From positions 310,001-374,000 of the forward strand of contig NZ_APJI01000010.1 in the NCBI RefSeq assembly GCF_000497575.1: a stretch of DNA of 64,000 nucleotides, in the 5' to 3' direction. Position 1 is the first letter of the stretch, and every line of letters starts with the position of its first letter. Origin of the DNA: Afipia sp. OHSU_II-C1. Lineage in GTDB: Bacteria > Pseudomonadota > Alphaproteobacteria > Rhizobiales > Xanthobacteraceae. Positions 26,609-35,192 of the stretch are shown piece after piece. The position numbers and the translations under genes were made by a program. Under the pieces are notes generated by a model, which did no database searches, was not told where the DNA came from, and saw nothing but the letters and a program-made list of their open reading frames with translations.

Positions 26609-29133
26609 TCAGCGGCATTGCGATAGGTCTGATCGACGGGAAACTCGCAGATCACCGTCGTGCCCTTGCCGACAACCGAGTCGACATGGACCTTGCCGCC
26701 GTGCAGCTCGACGAACGAGCGGACCAGCGACAGGCCGAGCCCGGCGCCGCGATGGCGCGAGCCGTTGGCATGGCTTTCGAACCAGTCGAACACCTTGTCC
26801 CTGACCTCTTCGGGAATGCCGGGGCCAGAGTCGGAGACAGAGAAAACCACGCTTGAATCGTTGCGGCGGGCACGCAGCGTCACGGTGCTGTTCTGCGGCG
26901 AGAAGCCGACGGCGTTGGCAAGGAGATTGTAAAGCACTTGGACGATGCGGCGTTCGTCGGCAACGAAGTCACCGATCGCAGGATCGATCTCGACATCGAG
27001 GCGGATCTGTTCACGGGCGAGCCGGTCCTGAATGCCTGCGGTGGCATCCGAGACGGTCTTCTGCACATCCACCGGCCCCAGATTAAGCGTCATCGCGCCG
27101 GCGTCGATGGTGGCGAGATCGAGAATGTTGTTGATGATGGCGAGCAGGGCGTTGGTCGAGGTCGTGATGTAGCTGAGGTATTCGCTCTGTTTCAGCGTCA
27201 TCGGTCCGGTCGACGGATCGCTGAGGAAATGCGCGAAGCCGATGATGGTGGTGAGCGGCGAACGCAGTTCGTAAGAGACGTGATGGACGAAATCGACCTT
27301 CATCTGGTCGGCGGCTTCCAGGGCTTCGTTGCGCTCGCGCAAGGCGCGCTCGACATTCACGGTGTCGGTGACGTCCTGGAACGTCAGCATGGTCGCACCA
27401 TCGGGCAGCGGCATTGTGGTGCAATCGATCACGCTGCCGTCCTTGCGCTCGAGCTTGAGCGGAACGGAAATGCGGTCGTCGATGCCGGTAATCGCTGCGC
27501 GCAGCGTCTGCCAGGTCGCGTTATCGTCGAACAGCGGCCGGCACAATTTTTCGATGGTCTCGATATGCGGTTGCTGTGCCAGTGCTTCGGGGGACAGCTT
27601 CCACATCCGCGCGAACGGCGGATTGAACAGTTGCGCGCGGCCGTTGCTGCCGAACACCGCGACGGCCTCCGACAGGTTGTCCAGCGTTTCACGCTGGACC
27701 CGGATCAGGCCGTCGTTCTGCCGCGCCAGCTTCAGGCTTTCGGTGACATCGTCGAATAGATAGGTGACGCCGCCTTCCGGATTCGGCGTGGTGACGACGC
27801 TGAGGGCGCGTCCGTCCGGCAGATACCAGGTGTCTTTCGCCGGCTCGATGGCGCGGTAGGCTTCGAACAGCTTGTTCTTCCAGGCACGGAAGTCCGGCTG
27901 TTCGGGAATCTTGCGCGCGACGCGCAGTCGGTCGATGACGCTCGAATCGTCGGGATTGTCGTCGAGGAATGCGCGGTCGAAGTCCCAGAGCCGGCGGTAT
28001 GAGTCGTTGTAGAAGGTCAGCCGCCGGGACGCGTCGAACACCGCGACGCCGGACGAGAGCTGATCGAGCATGCGGCGATGGGCTTCCGCCATCCGCTCAA
28101 GCGATGCGCGCAGATTGGCGGCTTCCGTTGCGTCGACAGCGATCCCGGCACTGCCGCCCGCAACGGTCAGCGCATGAATATCGAGGATACGGCGCTGACC
28201 GCCGGTCACGACCGGAACGCGCGCCTCGAACACGTTCTTCTCCGCGAGCGCACGCGCCATGGTGGCGCGGTCGTCATGGTCGAGCAGTTCGAGGCTGCGT
28301 TCGATGGCGTCAGGGACCGAAGCTGCATCGGTTGCCTGCGCATAGGCCGCGTTGGCGAAGCTGAGCGTGCCATTGCTCCGGCGCGCCCATACCGGCAGCG
28401 GAACAGCCGCAGCGAAGGCCCGAAGCGCCCCGGTTTCTTCCAGCAATTGATTGTGCCGGATGTTGACCTCGGCGAGTTCCATCCTCACGCCGGACAGTTC
28501 GCGAATCCGGACGATGGCCTGCCCGCCGATGGCGCGTCCCATCGCTTCGATGGTGCGGCCGGTTGCGGTGGTGAGATTGAGCTGGAAGCCTTCACCTGCC
28601 TCACGCAACTTGTCGACGGCATGATCCATCGTCAGCGCCTGCTCGGGCAGCAGCCAGCTTCCGAATGCAAGGATTCGCTGCGGACTGAAATGGTCCGCAC
28701 CGTGCGGCATCAGCAGCGCGACATCGCCGCTGATGTCCGGACGATCTTCGCCCGCAGCCCACGAGATCAGAACCTGCGGCTCGGCGAACAGCAGCGCGCG
28801 GAAACGATCCGCCTCAAGCTGGAGCGCTTGGTTGTCCGACAGAAGACGGGATTCGATCCGCGCGGCGCGAAGGCGGGTGCGCATCAGCAGGATTGCCGAG
28901 ACCACCGAAAATCCCAGCACCGCCGCTGCGACACTGAGCGCCGCAATTTCCTGCCGGTCGAGGGCCGGGAAGAGGGACAGTGCGCTGTCAATGAATCCGT
29001 CGCGCGCGAATGCAGGCGCAGCCCCGAACAGGGCCGTCGCGCCAAGACACGCGCCAAGGCCAATCGCCCCTCCGCGCACAATCGAAGTGCACGACAGCAA
29101 GGTCCGCCGCATCCCCTCGATCACGCCTGACAT
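26605..29133 (-). CDS. divL: DivL-type PAS sensor kinase with Tyr in place of the phospho-acceptor His
   Basis: 842-residue membrane protein: two hydrophobic segments (about 18-40 and 62-82), a run of PAS-like domains (about 235-600), a dimerisation helix region and a HATPase domain (about 700-835: NLLANAVGF, DSGPGIPEE, GAGLGLSLVRSFVELHGG). The H-box reads FVHHVSYELRSPLT, so the normally phosphorylated His is Tyr621. Caulobacter DivL, the essential regulator of CckA, has this same substitution. The gene overlaps tsaE-amgK by 4 bases. I infer a DivL role in the CckA-CtrA cell-cycle pathway; generic annotation would be PAS histidine kinase. Confidence 0.85.
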   Translation of the reverse strand: MSGVIEGMRRTLLSCTSIVRGGAIGLGACLGATALFGAAPAFARDGFIDSALSLFPALDRQEIAALSVAAAVLGFSVVSAILLMRTRLRAARIESRLLSDNQALQLEADRFRALLFAEPQVLISWAAGEDRPDISGDVALLMPHGADHFSPQRILAFGSWLLPEQALTMDHAVDKLREAGEGFQLNLTTATGRTIEAMGRAIGGQAIVRIRELSGVRMELAEVNIRHNQLLEETGALRAFAAAVPLPVWARRSNGTLSFANAAYAQATDAASVPDAIERSLELLDHDDRATMARALAEKNVFEARVPVVTGGQRRILDIHALTVAGGSAGIAVDATEAANLRASLERMAEAHRRMLDQLSSGVAVFDASRRLTFYNDSYRRLWDFDRAFLDDNPDDSSVIDRLRVARKIPEQPDFRAWKNKLFEAYRAIEPAKDTWYLPDGRALSVVTTPNPEGGVTYLFDDVTESLKLARQNDGLIRVQRETLDNLSEAVAVFGSNGRAQLFNPPFARMWKLSPEALAQQPHIETIEKLCRPLFDDNATWQTLRAAITGIDDRISVPLKLERKDGSVIDCTTMPLPDGATMLTFQDVTDTVNVERALRERNEALEAADQMKVDFVHHVSYELRSPLTTIIGFAHFLSDPSTGPMTLKQSEYLSYITTSTNALLAIINNILDLATIDAGAMTLNLGPVDVQKTVSDATAGIQDRLAREQIRLDVEIDPAIGDFVADERRIVQVLYNLLANAVGFSPQNSTVTLRARRNDSSVVFSVSDSGPGIPEEVRDKVFDWFESHANGSRHRGAGLGLSLVRSFVELHGGKVHVDSVVGKGTTVICEFPVDQTYRNAAE

Positions 29134-29156
29134 GATCTATCCCAACCGCCGCACAC

Positions 29157-29265
29157 GAATCGAACGACAATATCCTCAAGAGGAGTCGCCGGGTAAGAGT
29201 CCAGACCGTGAACGTGAATCGCGCTGCAAAATAATGACTAGTTCAGCGATTGTGCGGTGCGATTC
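29157..29265. promoter_or_regulatory. GANTC sites and inverted repeat upstream of divL
   Basis: The 152-base gap before divL contains three GANTC (CcrM-type) sites at 29157-29161, 29216-29220 and 29261-29265. The last two lie inside an inverted pair GAATCGC (29216-29222) and GCGATTC (29259-29265). No clear promoter boxes are visible; regulation is only suggested. Confidence 0.35.
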
Positions 29266-29285
29266 GCCTCTAACGAGGGATCGAT

Positions 29286-29744
29286 TTACCGTCCGGTGGA
29301 ACCAAACCCGCCGCTGCCCCGATCGGTGGACGACAGCGATGCGACAACCACCAGATTTGCCTGTGCCACCGCGGCGATGACAAGCTGGGCGATGCGTTCT
29401 CCGCGCCGGATCATGAATGGCTCGTCGCCATGATTGATCAAAAGCACTGAAACTTCGCCGCGATAGTCCGCGTCGACGGTTCCCGGCGCATTGAGAACCG
29501 TCACACCATGCTTGAATGCGAGACCGGACCGCGGCCGCACCTGTGCCTCATGGCCCGGCGGCACGGCGATCATGAGTCCGGTCGGCACGAGGGTGCGTTG
29601 CCCTGGCTGCATCGTCAGCGGCTGACTCTCGGGAACGGCCGCCAGCAGGTCGAGACCCGCGGCATGTGCTGTCTGATAGGCAGGTAGCGCCAGCCCTTCG
29701 GCATGAGGCAGGCGCTGGACCTCGACGGTGATGGCGGATGTCAT
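29286..29744 (-). CDS. dut: Deoxyuridine 5'-triphosphate nucleotidohydrolase
   Basis: Trimeric dUTPase that hydrolyses dUTP to dUMP, limiting uracil in DNA and feeding dTMP synthesis. It is 152 residues with the five motifs: [43 protein letters not shown] and [11 protein letters not shown] (the C-terminal arm). It is downstream of coaBC, separated by a palindromic repeat, in the conserved ubiE-ubiB-coaBC-dut direction. Confidence 0.97.
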   Translation of the reverse strand: MTSAITVEVQRLPHAEGLALPAYQTAHAAGLDLLAAVPESQPLTMQPGQRTLVPTGLMIAVPPGHEAQVRPRSGLAFKHGVTVLNAPGTVDADYRGEVSVLLINHGDEPFMIRRGERIAQLVIAAVAQANLVVVASLSSTDRGSGGFGSTGR

Positions 29745-29765
29745 TCGGGCTGATCTTTTCGTTTG

Positions 29766-29812
29766 GGCATGATCCTTTCCGAAAACCGGCGGCCACTTTT
29801 CGGGATCATGCC
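29766..29812. repeat. Palindromic repeat overlapping the 3' end of coaBC
   Basis: GGCATGATCC (29766-29775) and GGATCATGCC (29803-29812) flank a core resembling CCGAAAACCGG and CCACTTTTCGG. The same family occurs at 36618-36661 with GAGCATGATCC arms. The right arm supplies the last Ala codon and the TGA of coaBC (29806-29808), so the repeat appears to have been captured as the gene's end. Confidence 0.8.
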
Positions 29813-31215
29813 GTGGTGTCGGCGATTTTTGCCACGAGGGCGTCGGCGACTTCCTCTTTCGTCATCACCGGCCAGGAATCAACAGCAACATTCGCTTTGT
29901 CCAAGGTCAGAACGTGGACGGTGTTGCGGTCCCCGCCCATCACGCCGGAGGCGGGCGACACATCGTTGGCGACGATCCAGTCGCACCCCTTGCGCTTCAG
30001 CTTAGAGGTCGCGTTCTCGATCAGGTTTTGCGTTTCGGCCGCGAAGCCGATCACGAGGCTTGGCCGGTTTTGCTTGAGCTTCGATATGGTCGCCAGAATG
30101 TCGGGATTTTCGACCAGTTGCAGCGGCGGCATGCCCGCCGAGGTCTTCTTGATCTTCTGCGCGCCGGCGTTGGCAATGCGCCAGTCGGCCACGGCGGCGG
30201 CGAAAATCGCGATATCCGCCGGCAGCGCACGCTCCACTTCCGCCAGCATATCGCGCGCGGATTCCACGCGAATGACGCGCACGCCGGCGGGATCGTCGAG
30301 ATCGACCGGGCCCGAAATGAGTGTCACCTCCGCGCCGGCCTCGGCGGCCGATACGGCAATGGCAAAGCCCTGCTTGCCGGAGGACCGGTTGGCGATATAG
30401 CGCACCGGATCGATCGGCTCATGGGTCGGGCCTGCGGTGATGAGAATCTTTTTCCCCGCGAGCGGTCCCGTGGCCGGCGGGCGCAGCATCGCATCTGCCG
30501 CGATGGCAATTTCGGTCGGCTCGGACATGCGCCCGACACCGGCCTCGTTGGCCTCGGCCATCTCGCCGGAATTCGGGCCGATGAAGGCGACGCCGTCGCG
30601 CGCAAGCTGCGCCACGTTGCGTTTGGTCGCGGCGTTGGCCCACATTAGCGGGTTCATCGCGGGCGCGACCAGAACCTGCCGGTTGGTCGCCAGCAGGATC
30701 GCAGTGGCGAGATCGTCGGCCTGGCCCTGCGCCATCTTGGCCATCAGGTCGGCGGTGGCGGGCGCGACAATAATCAGATCGGTATCGCGGGCGAGACGAA
30801 TATGCCCGGCGTCGAATTCGCTCTGGGCATCGAACAAATCTGTGTAGCAGCGCTCGTCCGCCAGCGCCCCGGCGGTGAGCGGGGTCACGAACTGCTGCGC
30901 GGCGCGGGTCATCACGCAGCGGACATGGATGTCGCGTTCCTTGAGGCGGCGGATCAGGTCGAGCGCTTTGTAGGCGGCAATGCCGCCGCCGATGATGAGG
31001 GTAACGCGAGGAAGGCCTTTGACCTCCGGCGCCCGGCTGCGATGGGGCTGGTGGGTGCTGCGTACAGGACTTACGGCGGCCGCGACCGTGCCTTCTGTCG
31101 CCTCCCGCAAGATCATCCGCACCTCGTCCTCGACCGAGCGCCCGGCCTTTGCCGCGCGCAGCCGGAGGCTGGCCTTGAGGTCTTCATCGAGCTTGCGGAC
31201 AGTCAGACTGGCCAT
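29806..31215 (-). CDS. coaBC: RHH-CoaBC: ribbon-helix-helix domain fused to phosphopantothenoylcysteine decarboxylase/synthetase
   Basis: Makes 4'-phosphopantetheine from phosphopantothenate and cysteine in CoA synthesis. From ATG 31215 it has 469 residues. Residues 1 to about 42 ([20 protein letters not shown], then [16 protein letters not shown]) look like a FitA-type antitoxin DNA-binding domain, joined by a linker to CoaC (about 70-245; AGHIRLARD with the His, APAMNPLMW) and CoaB (255-469; [20 protein letters not shown]). The CoaC ACG-x-x-G-x-GR segment reads [11 protein letters not shown] here, without the usual Cys. Upstream sits a promoter with repeated FitA-like half-sites, suggesting self-repression. 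The longer start at 31287 runs into those repeats and is rejected. Confidence 0.9.
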   Translation of the reverse strand: MASLTVRKLDEDLKASLRLRAAKAGRSVEDEVRMILREATEGTVAAAVSPVRSTHQPHRSRAPEVKGLPRVTLIIGGGIAAYKALDLIRRLKERDIHVRCVMTRAAQQFVTPLTAGALADERCYTDLFDAQSEFDAGHIRLARDTDLIIVAPATADLMAKMAQGQADDLATAILLATNRQVLVAPAMNPLMWANAATKRNVAQLARDGVAFIGPNSGEMAEANEAGVGRMSEPTEIAIAADAMLRPPATGPLAGKKILITAGPTHEPIDPVRYIANRSSGKQGFAIAVSAAEAGAEVTLISGPVDLDDPAGVRVIRVESARDMLAEVERALPADIAIFAAAVADWRIANAGAQKIKKTSAGMPPLQLVENPDILATISKLKQNRPSLVIGFAAETQNLIENATSKLKRKGCDWIVANDVSPASGVMGGDRNTVHVLTLDKANVAVDSWPVMTKEEVADALVAKIADTTA

Positions 31216-31240
31216 GGCGGGGGTCCCTTGAGGCTGGGTG

Positions 31241-31290
31241 ATCCTACCAAATGCTATCAATGCAATCAAATCATGACTGCAATGCAATCA
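31241..31290 (-). promoter_or_regulatory. coaBC promoter overlapped by repeated operator-like half-sites
   Basis: On the minus strand TTGATT (31269-31264) and TAGGAT (31246-31241) are 17 bases apart, each 4/6 to consensus. On the plus strand TGCTATCA (31252-31259), TGCAATCA (31261-31268) and TGCAATCA (31283-31290) repeat, with TGACTGCA (31274-31281) as an inverted near-match. The sites cover the spacer, the -35 box and upstream DNA, an ideal position for a repressor. Confidence 0.65.
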
Positions 31291-31292
31291 TT

Positions 31293-32861
31293 TTAGCGAA
31301 TGGACCAGAGTATCCCGATAAAGGTCAGGGCAATCACCCACAGGGCCGCCGTCTGCCAGCGGTTGCGTTTGGCTTCGGCCTTGCCGATGGCGGCGACCGT
31401 TTCGGGGGACAGCACCAGCCCGTCACGGGTCATCTGGTCGAACTGGTTCAGGACGGCGACCGACCGCGCGGCAATCGCCGGCAGCCCGGCCAGCACCTTG
31501 CCGAGATCGCCGGCGCCGTGCACCGCGCCTTCGATCTGGCCGATCGGTCCGAGATTGCGCGCGATCCATTCGCGCACCACGGGATCGGCGGTGGTCCAGA
31601 TGTCGAGCTTGGGGTCGAAGCCCCGTGCGACGCCTTCCACCACCACCATGGTCTTCTGCAGCATAATCAGTTCGGGGCGCGTGCGCATATCGAACAGGCC
31701 GGTGACTTCGAGCAGCAGCGACAGCAGCTTCGCCATCGAGATTTCGTCAGCCGCGCGGTTGTGGATCGGCTCGCCGATGGCGCGAATGGCCTGCGCGAAA
31801 TTCTCCACCGAGTGATGCGCAGGCACATAGCCTGCTTCAAAATGCACCTCGGCGACACGGCGATAGTCGCGCGTGATGAAGCCGAGCAGAATTTCCGCAA
31901 GGAAGCGGCGCTCCTTCAGGCCGAGCCGTCCCATGATGCCGAAATCGACCGCGACCAGCCGTCCGGTGTCATCGACGAACAGGTTGCCCGGATGCATGTC
32001 GGCGTGGAAGAAACCATCGCGCAGCGCGTGGCGCAGGAAATTCTGGATCACCTTGCGGCCGAGATCGGGAAGATCGATCTGCGCGGCTTCGAGCTTGGCA
32101 CGATCGTTCAGCGCGATGCCGTCGATCCATTCCATCGTCAGCACGTGATGGCTGGTGCGGTCCCAGTCCACCGAGGGCACGCGGAAATCAGGATCGTCGC
32201 GGGTGTTCTCCGCCATCTCGGAAAGCGCGGCGGCTTCCAGCCGCAGATCCATTTCCATCGCCACGGAGCGCGACAGCGTATCGACGATCTCGATCGGGCG
32301 CAGTCGCCGGGCCTCGACAGAAATCGCCTCGATCTTGCGCGCCGCGAACATGAAGTCGCTGAGGTCGTGGCGGAAACGGCCGCCGACATTGGGCCGCAGC
32401 ACCTTCACCGCGACCGTCTTGCGGACGCCGTCCTTCTCCACCTCGGCGCGATGCACCTGCGCGATGGACGCTGCGGCGACCGATTCACCGAAGCTCGCAA
32501 ACACCTGTGCCACAGGTTTCTCGAAGGCATCGGCAACCACGGCCTCGGCCTGCGCTTGCGGAAACGGCGGCAGACGATCCTGCAGATTCTCAAGATCGCG
32601 CGCCATCGTCACGCCGACGACGTCGGGACGAGTGGCGAGAAACTGGCCGAGCTTGACGTAAGTCGGACCGAGCCGTGTCAGTGCGCGGGACAGCCGCCCG
32701 CTGGTGGCCGCGCCGCGGCGCTCGATCAAGCGCGCCATGCGGACCGCGAACTGCGCCTGCGGCGGCATGGTGGATGGATCAGCGAAGCCGAACACACCTT
32801 CGCGCGCGAACACATAACCCGCGCGGGCCAGTCTCAGGGTATGAGTGATGGCAGAAATCAC
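31293..32861 (-). CDS. ubiB: Ubiquinone biosynthesis protein UbiB (ABC1/ADCK family)
   Basis: Atypical kinase/ATPase required for ubiquinone synthesis, membrane associated. It is 522 residues: the N-terminal KxGQ-like segment [15 protein letters not shown], the Ala-rich nucleotide loop [13 protein letters not shown], the catalytic loop [13 protein letters not shown] and DFGIMGRLG. One or two C-terminal hydrophobic segments ([18 protein letters not shown]) anchor it. The start is a GTG that overlaps the ubiE stop by 4 bases. It is annotated in many genomes as 2-polyprenylphenol 6-hydroxylase, but UbiB is an accessory protein rather than the hydroxylase. Confidence 0.95.
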   Translation of the reverse strand: MISAITHTLRLARAGYVFAREGVFGFADPSTMPPQAQFAVRMARLIERRGAATSGRLSRALTRLGPTYVKLGQFLATRPDVVGVTMARDLENLQDRLPPFPQAQAEAVVADAFEKPVAQVFASFGESVAAASIAQVHRAEVEKDGVRKTVAVKVLRPNVGGRFRHDLSDFMFAARKIEAISVEARRLRPIEIVDTLSRSVAMEMDLRLEAAALSEMAENTRDDPDFRVPSVDWDRTSHHVLTMEWIDGIALNDRAKLEAAQIDLPDLGRKVIQNFLRHALRDGFFHADMHPGNLFVDDTGRLVAVDFGIMGRLGLKERRFLAEILLGFITRDYRRVAEVHFEAGYVPAHHSVENFAQAIRAIGEPIHNRAADEISMAKLLSLLLEVTGLFDMRTRPELIMLQKTMVVVEGVARGFDPKLDIWTTADPVVREWIARNLGPIGQIEGAVHGAGDLGKVLAGLPAIAARSVAVLNQFDQMTRDGLVLSPETVAAIGKAEAKRNRWQTAALWVIALTFIGILWSIR

Positions 32862-33619
32862 AAACGCCAGCCTGAATGGAGCGCGACGATGCCACCGGAC
32901 ATGATGTCGTATTTGACGCGGGAAAAACCTGCGGCGCGGATCATGTCGGCGAAGGCGTTCGGTTTCGGAAACTGTCGGATGGATTCGACCAGATAGCGAT
33001 AGGATTCAGCGTCGCCAGTGACAGCGCGGCCGAGCTGCGGGATCACGTTGAACGAGAACAGGTCGTAGATCCGGTCGAGGCCGGGCACATCGACCGACGA
33101 GAATTCCAGACACAGGAATCGCGAGCCGGGCTTGAGCACGCGATACGCTTCGCCCAGCGCGGTCGGAATGCGCGGCACATTTCGGATGCCGAATGCGATG
33201 GTGTACGCATCAAAGCTCCTGTCGGGAAACGCGAGCGCTTCAGCATTGCCTTCGACAAACGAGACCTGATGATCGAGATGCTGGGCGGCCGCGCGTTCGC
33301 GGCCGACGGCAAGCATCTCGCCGTTGATGTCGCAGACGGTGGCCTGAAATCCATGACCCGCAGCCTTGGCGGCGCGGAAGGAAATGTCACCGGTGCCGCC
33401 GGCGACATCGAGCAGCGCGAACGGCGCATCGGAGCGCGGCGGGTTGAGCGCGGTAATCATCGCCTCTTTCCAGAGCCGGTGCATGCCGCCTGACATCAGG
33501 TCGTTCATCAGGTCATAGCGTTTCGCCACGCTGTGAAACACCTCGTTCACCAGCGTCTGCTTCTCGCCAAGCTCCACATCCCGGAAGCCGAAATGCGTCG
33601 TTCCGTCAGGCCGTTCCAT
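32858..33619 (-). CDS. ubiE: Ubiquinone/menaquinone C-methyltransferase UbiE
   Basis: SAM-dependent methylase converting 2-methoxy-6-polyprenyl-benzoquinol to the 5-methyl form. It is 253 residues, with UbiE signature 1 [17 protein letters not shown], the SAM loop [14 protein letters not shown], and signature 2 [15 protein letters not shown]. The first gene of ubiE-ubiB-coaBC-dut, it is divergent from the glyoxalase-mutM pair across a 138-base gap. Confidence 0.97.
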   Translation of the reverse strand: MERPDGTTHFGFRDVELGEKQTLVNEVFHSVAKRYDLMNDLMSGGMHRLWKEAMITALNPPRSDAPFALLDVAGGTGDISFRAAKAAGHGFQATVCDINGEMLAVGRERAAAQHLDHQVSFVEGNAEALAFPDRSFDAYTIAFGIRNVPRIPTALGEAYRVLKPGSRFLCLEFSSVDVPGLDRIYDLFSFNVIPQLGRAVTGDAESYRYLVESIRQFPKPNAFADMIRAAGFSRVKYDIMSGGIVALHSGWRL

Positions 33620-33757
33620 ACTCTTCCAATCCAGGCGGCTTTTCGCGGCGGGACCATAGCCTGCCGCGCGGCAGTAAGCTACATACCATGCGCATGCACG
33701 CGCGGACCGAAAGCCGCGGACTCAGGGTTAACACGCAGGCCGTCGAGGAAGGTGCCG

Positions 33758-34138
33758 ATGCCGATCGAATTCAACCGCGTCATTCCGTCCTTAAGGATAT
33801 TCGACGTCCGCAAGGCGCGCGAATTCTATCTCGACTATCTCGGCTTTCAGGTCGATTTCGAGCACCGCTTCGAGCCGGACCTGCCGTTGTTCATGGCCAT
33901 CTCGCGCGGCGCGATCCAGCTCTATCTGACCGAACATCATGGCGGCGGTTCGCCGGGAGTTCATATCAACGTCGAGACGATAGGCCTTGCCGACTATCAC
34001 GCCGAACTGGCCGCCAAAGGCTACAACTACATGCGCCCGGGCCTCGAGAAGCAGCCTTGGGGCGCTACCACCATGACGGTGTACGATCCGTTCTCCAATC
34101 ACATCATCTTCAGCGAAGAAGACAAGGCCTTGGCATGA
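33758..34138 (+). CDS. Glyoxalase/bleomycin-resistance superfamily protein
   Basis: 126-residue vicinal-oxygen-chelate fold protein, two beta-alpha-beta-beta-beta modules. RIFDVRKAREFYLDYLGFQV and TMTVYDPFSNHIIFSE are typical, and candidate metal ligands include GVHINVE and the final Glu. It may be a dioxygenase, glyoxalase or binding protein; no substrate can be assigned. The ATG at 33758 has an AGGAAGG site, so the longer upstream reading from 33533 is rejected. It precedes mutM by 9 bases and is likely co-transcribed. Confidence 0.85.
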   Translation: MPIEFNRVIPSLRIFDVRKAREFYLDYLGFQVDFEHRFEPDLPLFMAISRGAIQLYLTEHHGGGSPGVHINVETIGLADYHAELAAKGYNYMRPGLEKQPWGATTMTVYDPFSNHIIFSEEDKALA

Positions 34139-34147
34139 GAGCAGCCG

Positions 34148-35029
34148 ATGCCTGAATTACCCGAGGTTGAAACCGTCCGGCGCGGCTTGCAGCCGGTGAT
34201 GGAGGGGCAGCGGATCGCGCGCGTCGAGACCCGTCGCGACGGCCTGCGATTTCCGTTCCAGAAGGATTTTGTCGCGCGCCTGGAGGGCAAAGTGGTGAGC
34301 GGCCTTGGCCGCCGTGCGAAGTACCTCATGGCCGACATGGAGAGCGGCGACGTGCTGCTGATGCATCTCGGCATGTCGGGATCGTTTCGCGTCATGCTGC
34401 CGGAAGGCGAAAACACGCCGGGCGACTTTCACTATCCGCGCAGCGAGAACCGGACGCACGATCACGTGGTGTTTCACATGGCGTCAGGTGCGACGATTTC
34501 GTTCAACGATCCGCGCCGCTTCGGCTACATGAAAATCGTGCCGCGCACGGACATGGAGGCCGAGCCGCTGCTGCGCGGTCTGGGACCGGAGCCGCTCGGC
34601 AACGAATTCGACGCGGCCATGCTGGCGCGGTCCTGCGCCGGCAAGAAGACGTCACTGAAAGCTGCGCTGCTCGATCAGCGCGTGGTCGCAGGCCTTGGCA
34701 ATATCTATGTCTGCGAGGCGTTGTTTCGCTCACATCTGTCGCCGAAACGGCAGGCGTCTACCCTCGCCGATCGCAAGGATGCGCCGACCGATCATGCCAA
34801 GCGGCTGGTGAATTCAATTCACACTGTGCTGAACGCGGCCATCAAGGCGGGCGGTTCGTCGCTGCGCGATCACCGCCAGACCGACGGCGAACTTGGCTAT
34901 TTCCAGCATTCGTTTCTGGTCTACGACCGCGAGGGCGAACCCTGCAAGACTCCGAAATGCAAGGGCACGGTGAAGCGGTTCACGCAGAACGGACGCTCGA
35001 CGTTCTGGTGTCCAACCTGTCAGAAGTGA
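34148..35029 (+). CDS. mutM: Formamidopyrimidine-DNA glycosylase
   Basis: Bifunctional glycosylase/lyase removing 8-oxoguanine and Fapy lesions. MPELPEVE gives the catalytic Pro and Glu after Met removal. The DNA-wedge and H2TH region includes [20 protein letters not shown], and the terminal zinc finger has two Cys pairs (CKTPKC and CPTC), the first with an X4 spacing. At 293 residues it is slightly longer than E. coli MutM (269). It is followed by a 163-base convergent gap with no gene. Confidence 0.97.
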   Translation: MPELPEVETVRRGLQPVMEGQRIARVETRRDGLRFPFQKDFVARLEGKVVSGLGRRAKYLMADMESGDVLLMHLGMSGSFRVMLPEGENTPGDFHYPRSENRTHDHVVFHMASGATISFNDPRRFGYMKIVPRTDMEAEPLLRGLGPEPLGNEFDAAMLARSCAGKKTSLKAALLDQRVVAGLGNIYVCEALFRSHLSPKRQASTLADRKDAPTDHAKRLVNSIHTVLNAAIKAGGSSLRDHRQTDGELGYFQHSFLVYDREGEPCKTPKCKGTVKRFTQNGRSTFWCPTCQK

Positions 35030-35192
35030 TGCCGCCGCGACCATGAATTGAGTTCGGAATCGCCGCGCGGACGAAATGTCAAAACGGTGACGAACTTCGG
35101 CGCATAAGGCGAGACTGTGACGCAGCCGCGCATGGCCCCGGTTTGAGCCGAGAGACCCAGTGATGCATTGCAATCGCAGGTCTGTAACCGGA

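Noticed and set aside
31216-31292. A free-standing toxin-antitoxin pair at coaBC
   Set aside because: The RHH domain is in-frame with CoaBC and there is no PIN-domain toxin gene beside it; the neighbours are ubiB and dut.
31251-32996. 581-codon rightward ORF antisense to ubiB
   Set aside because: Arg/His/Asp-rich shadow; the opposite strand encodes a complete UbiB with all motifs.
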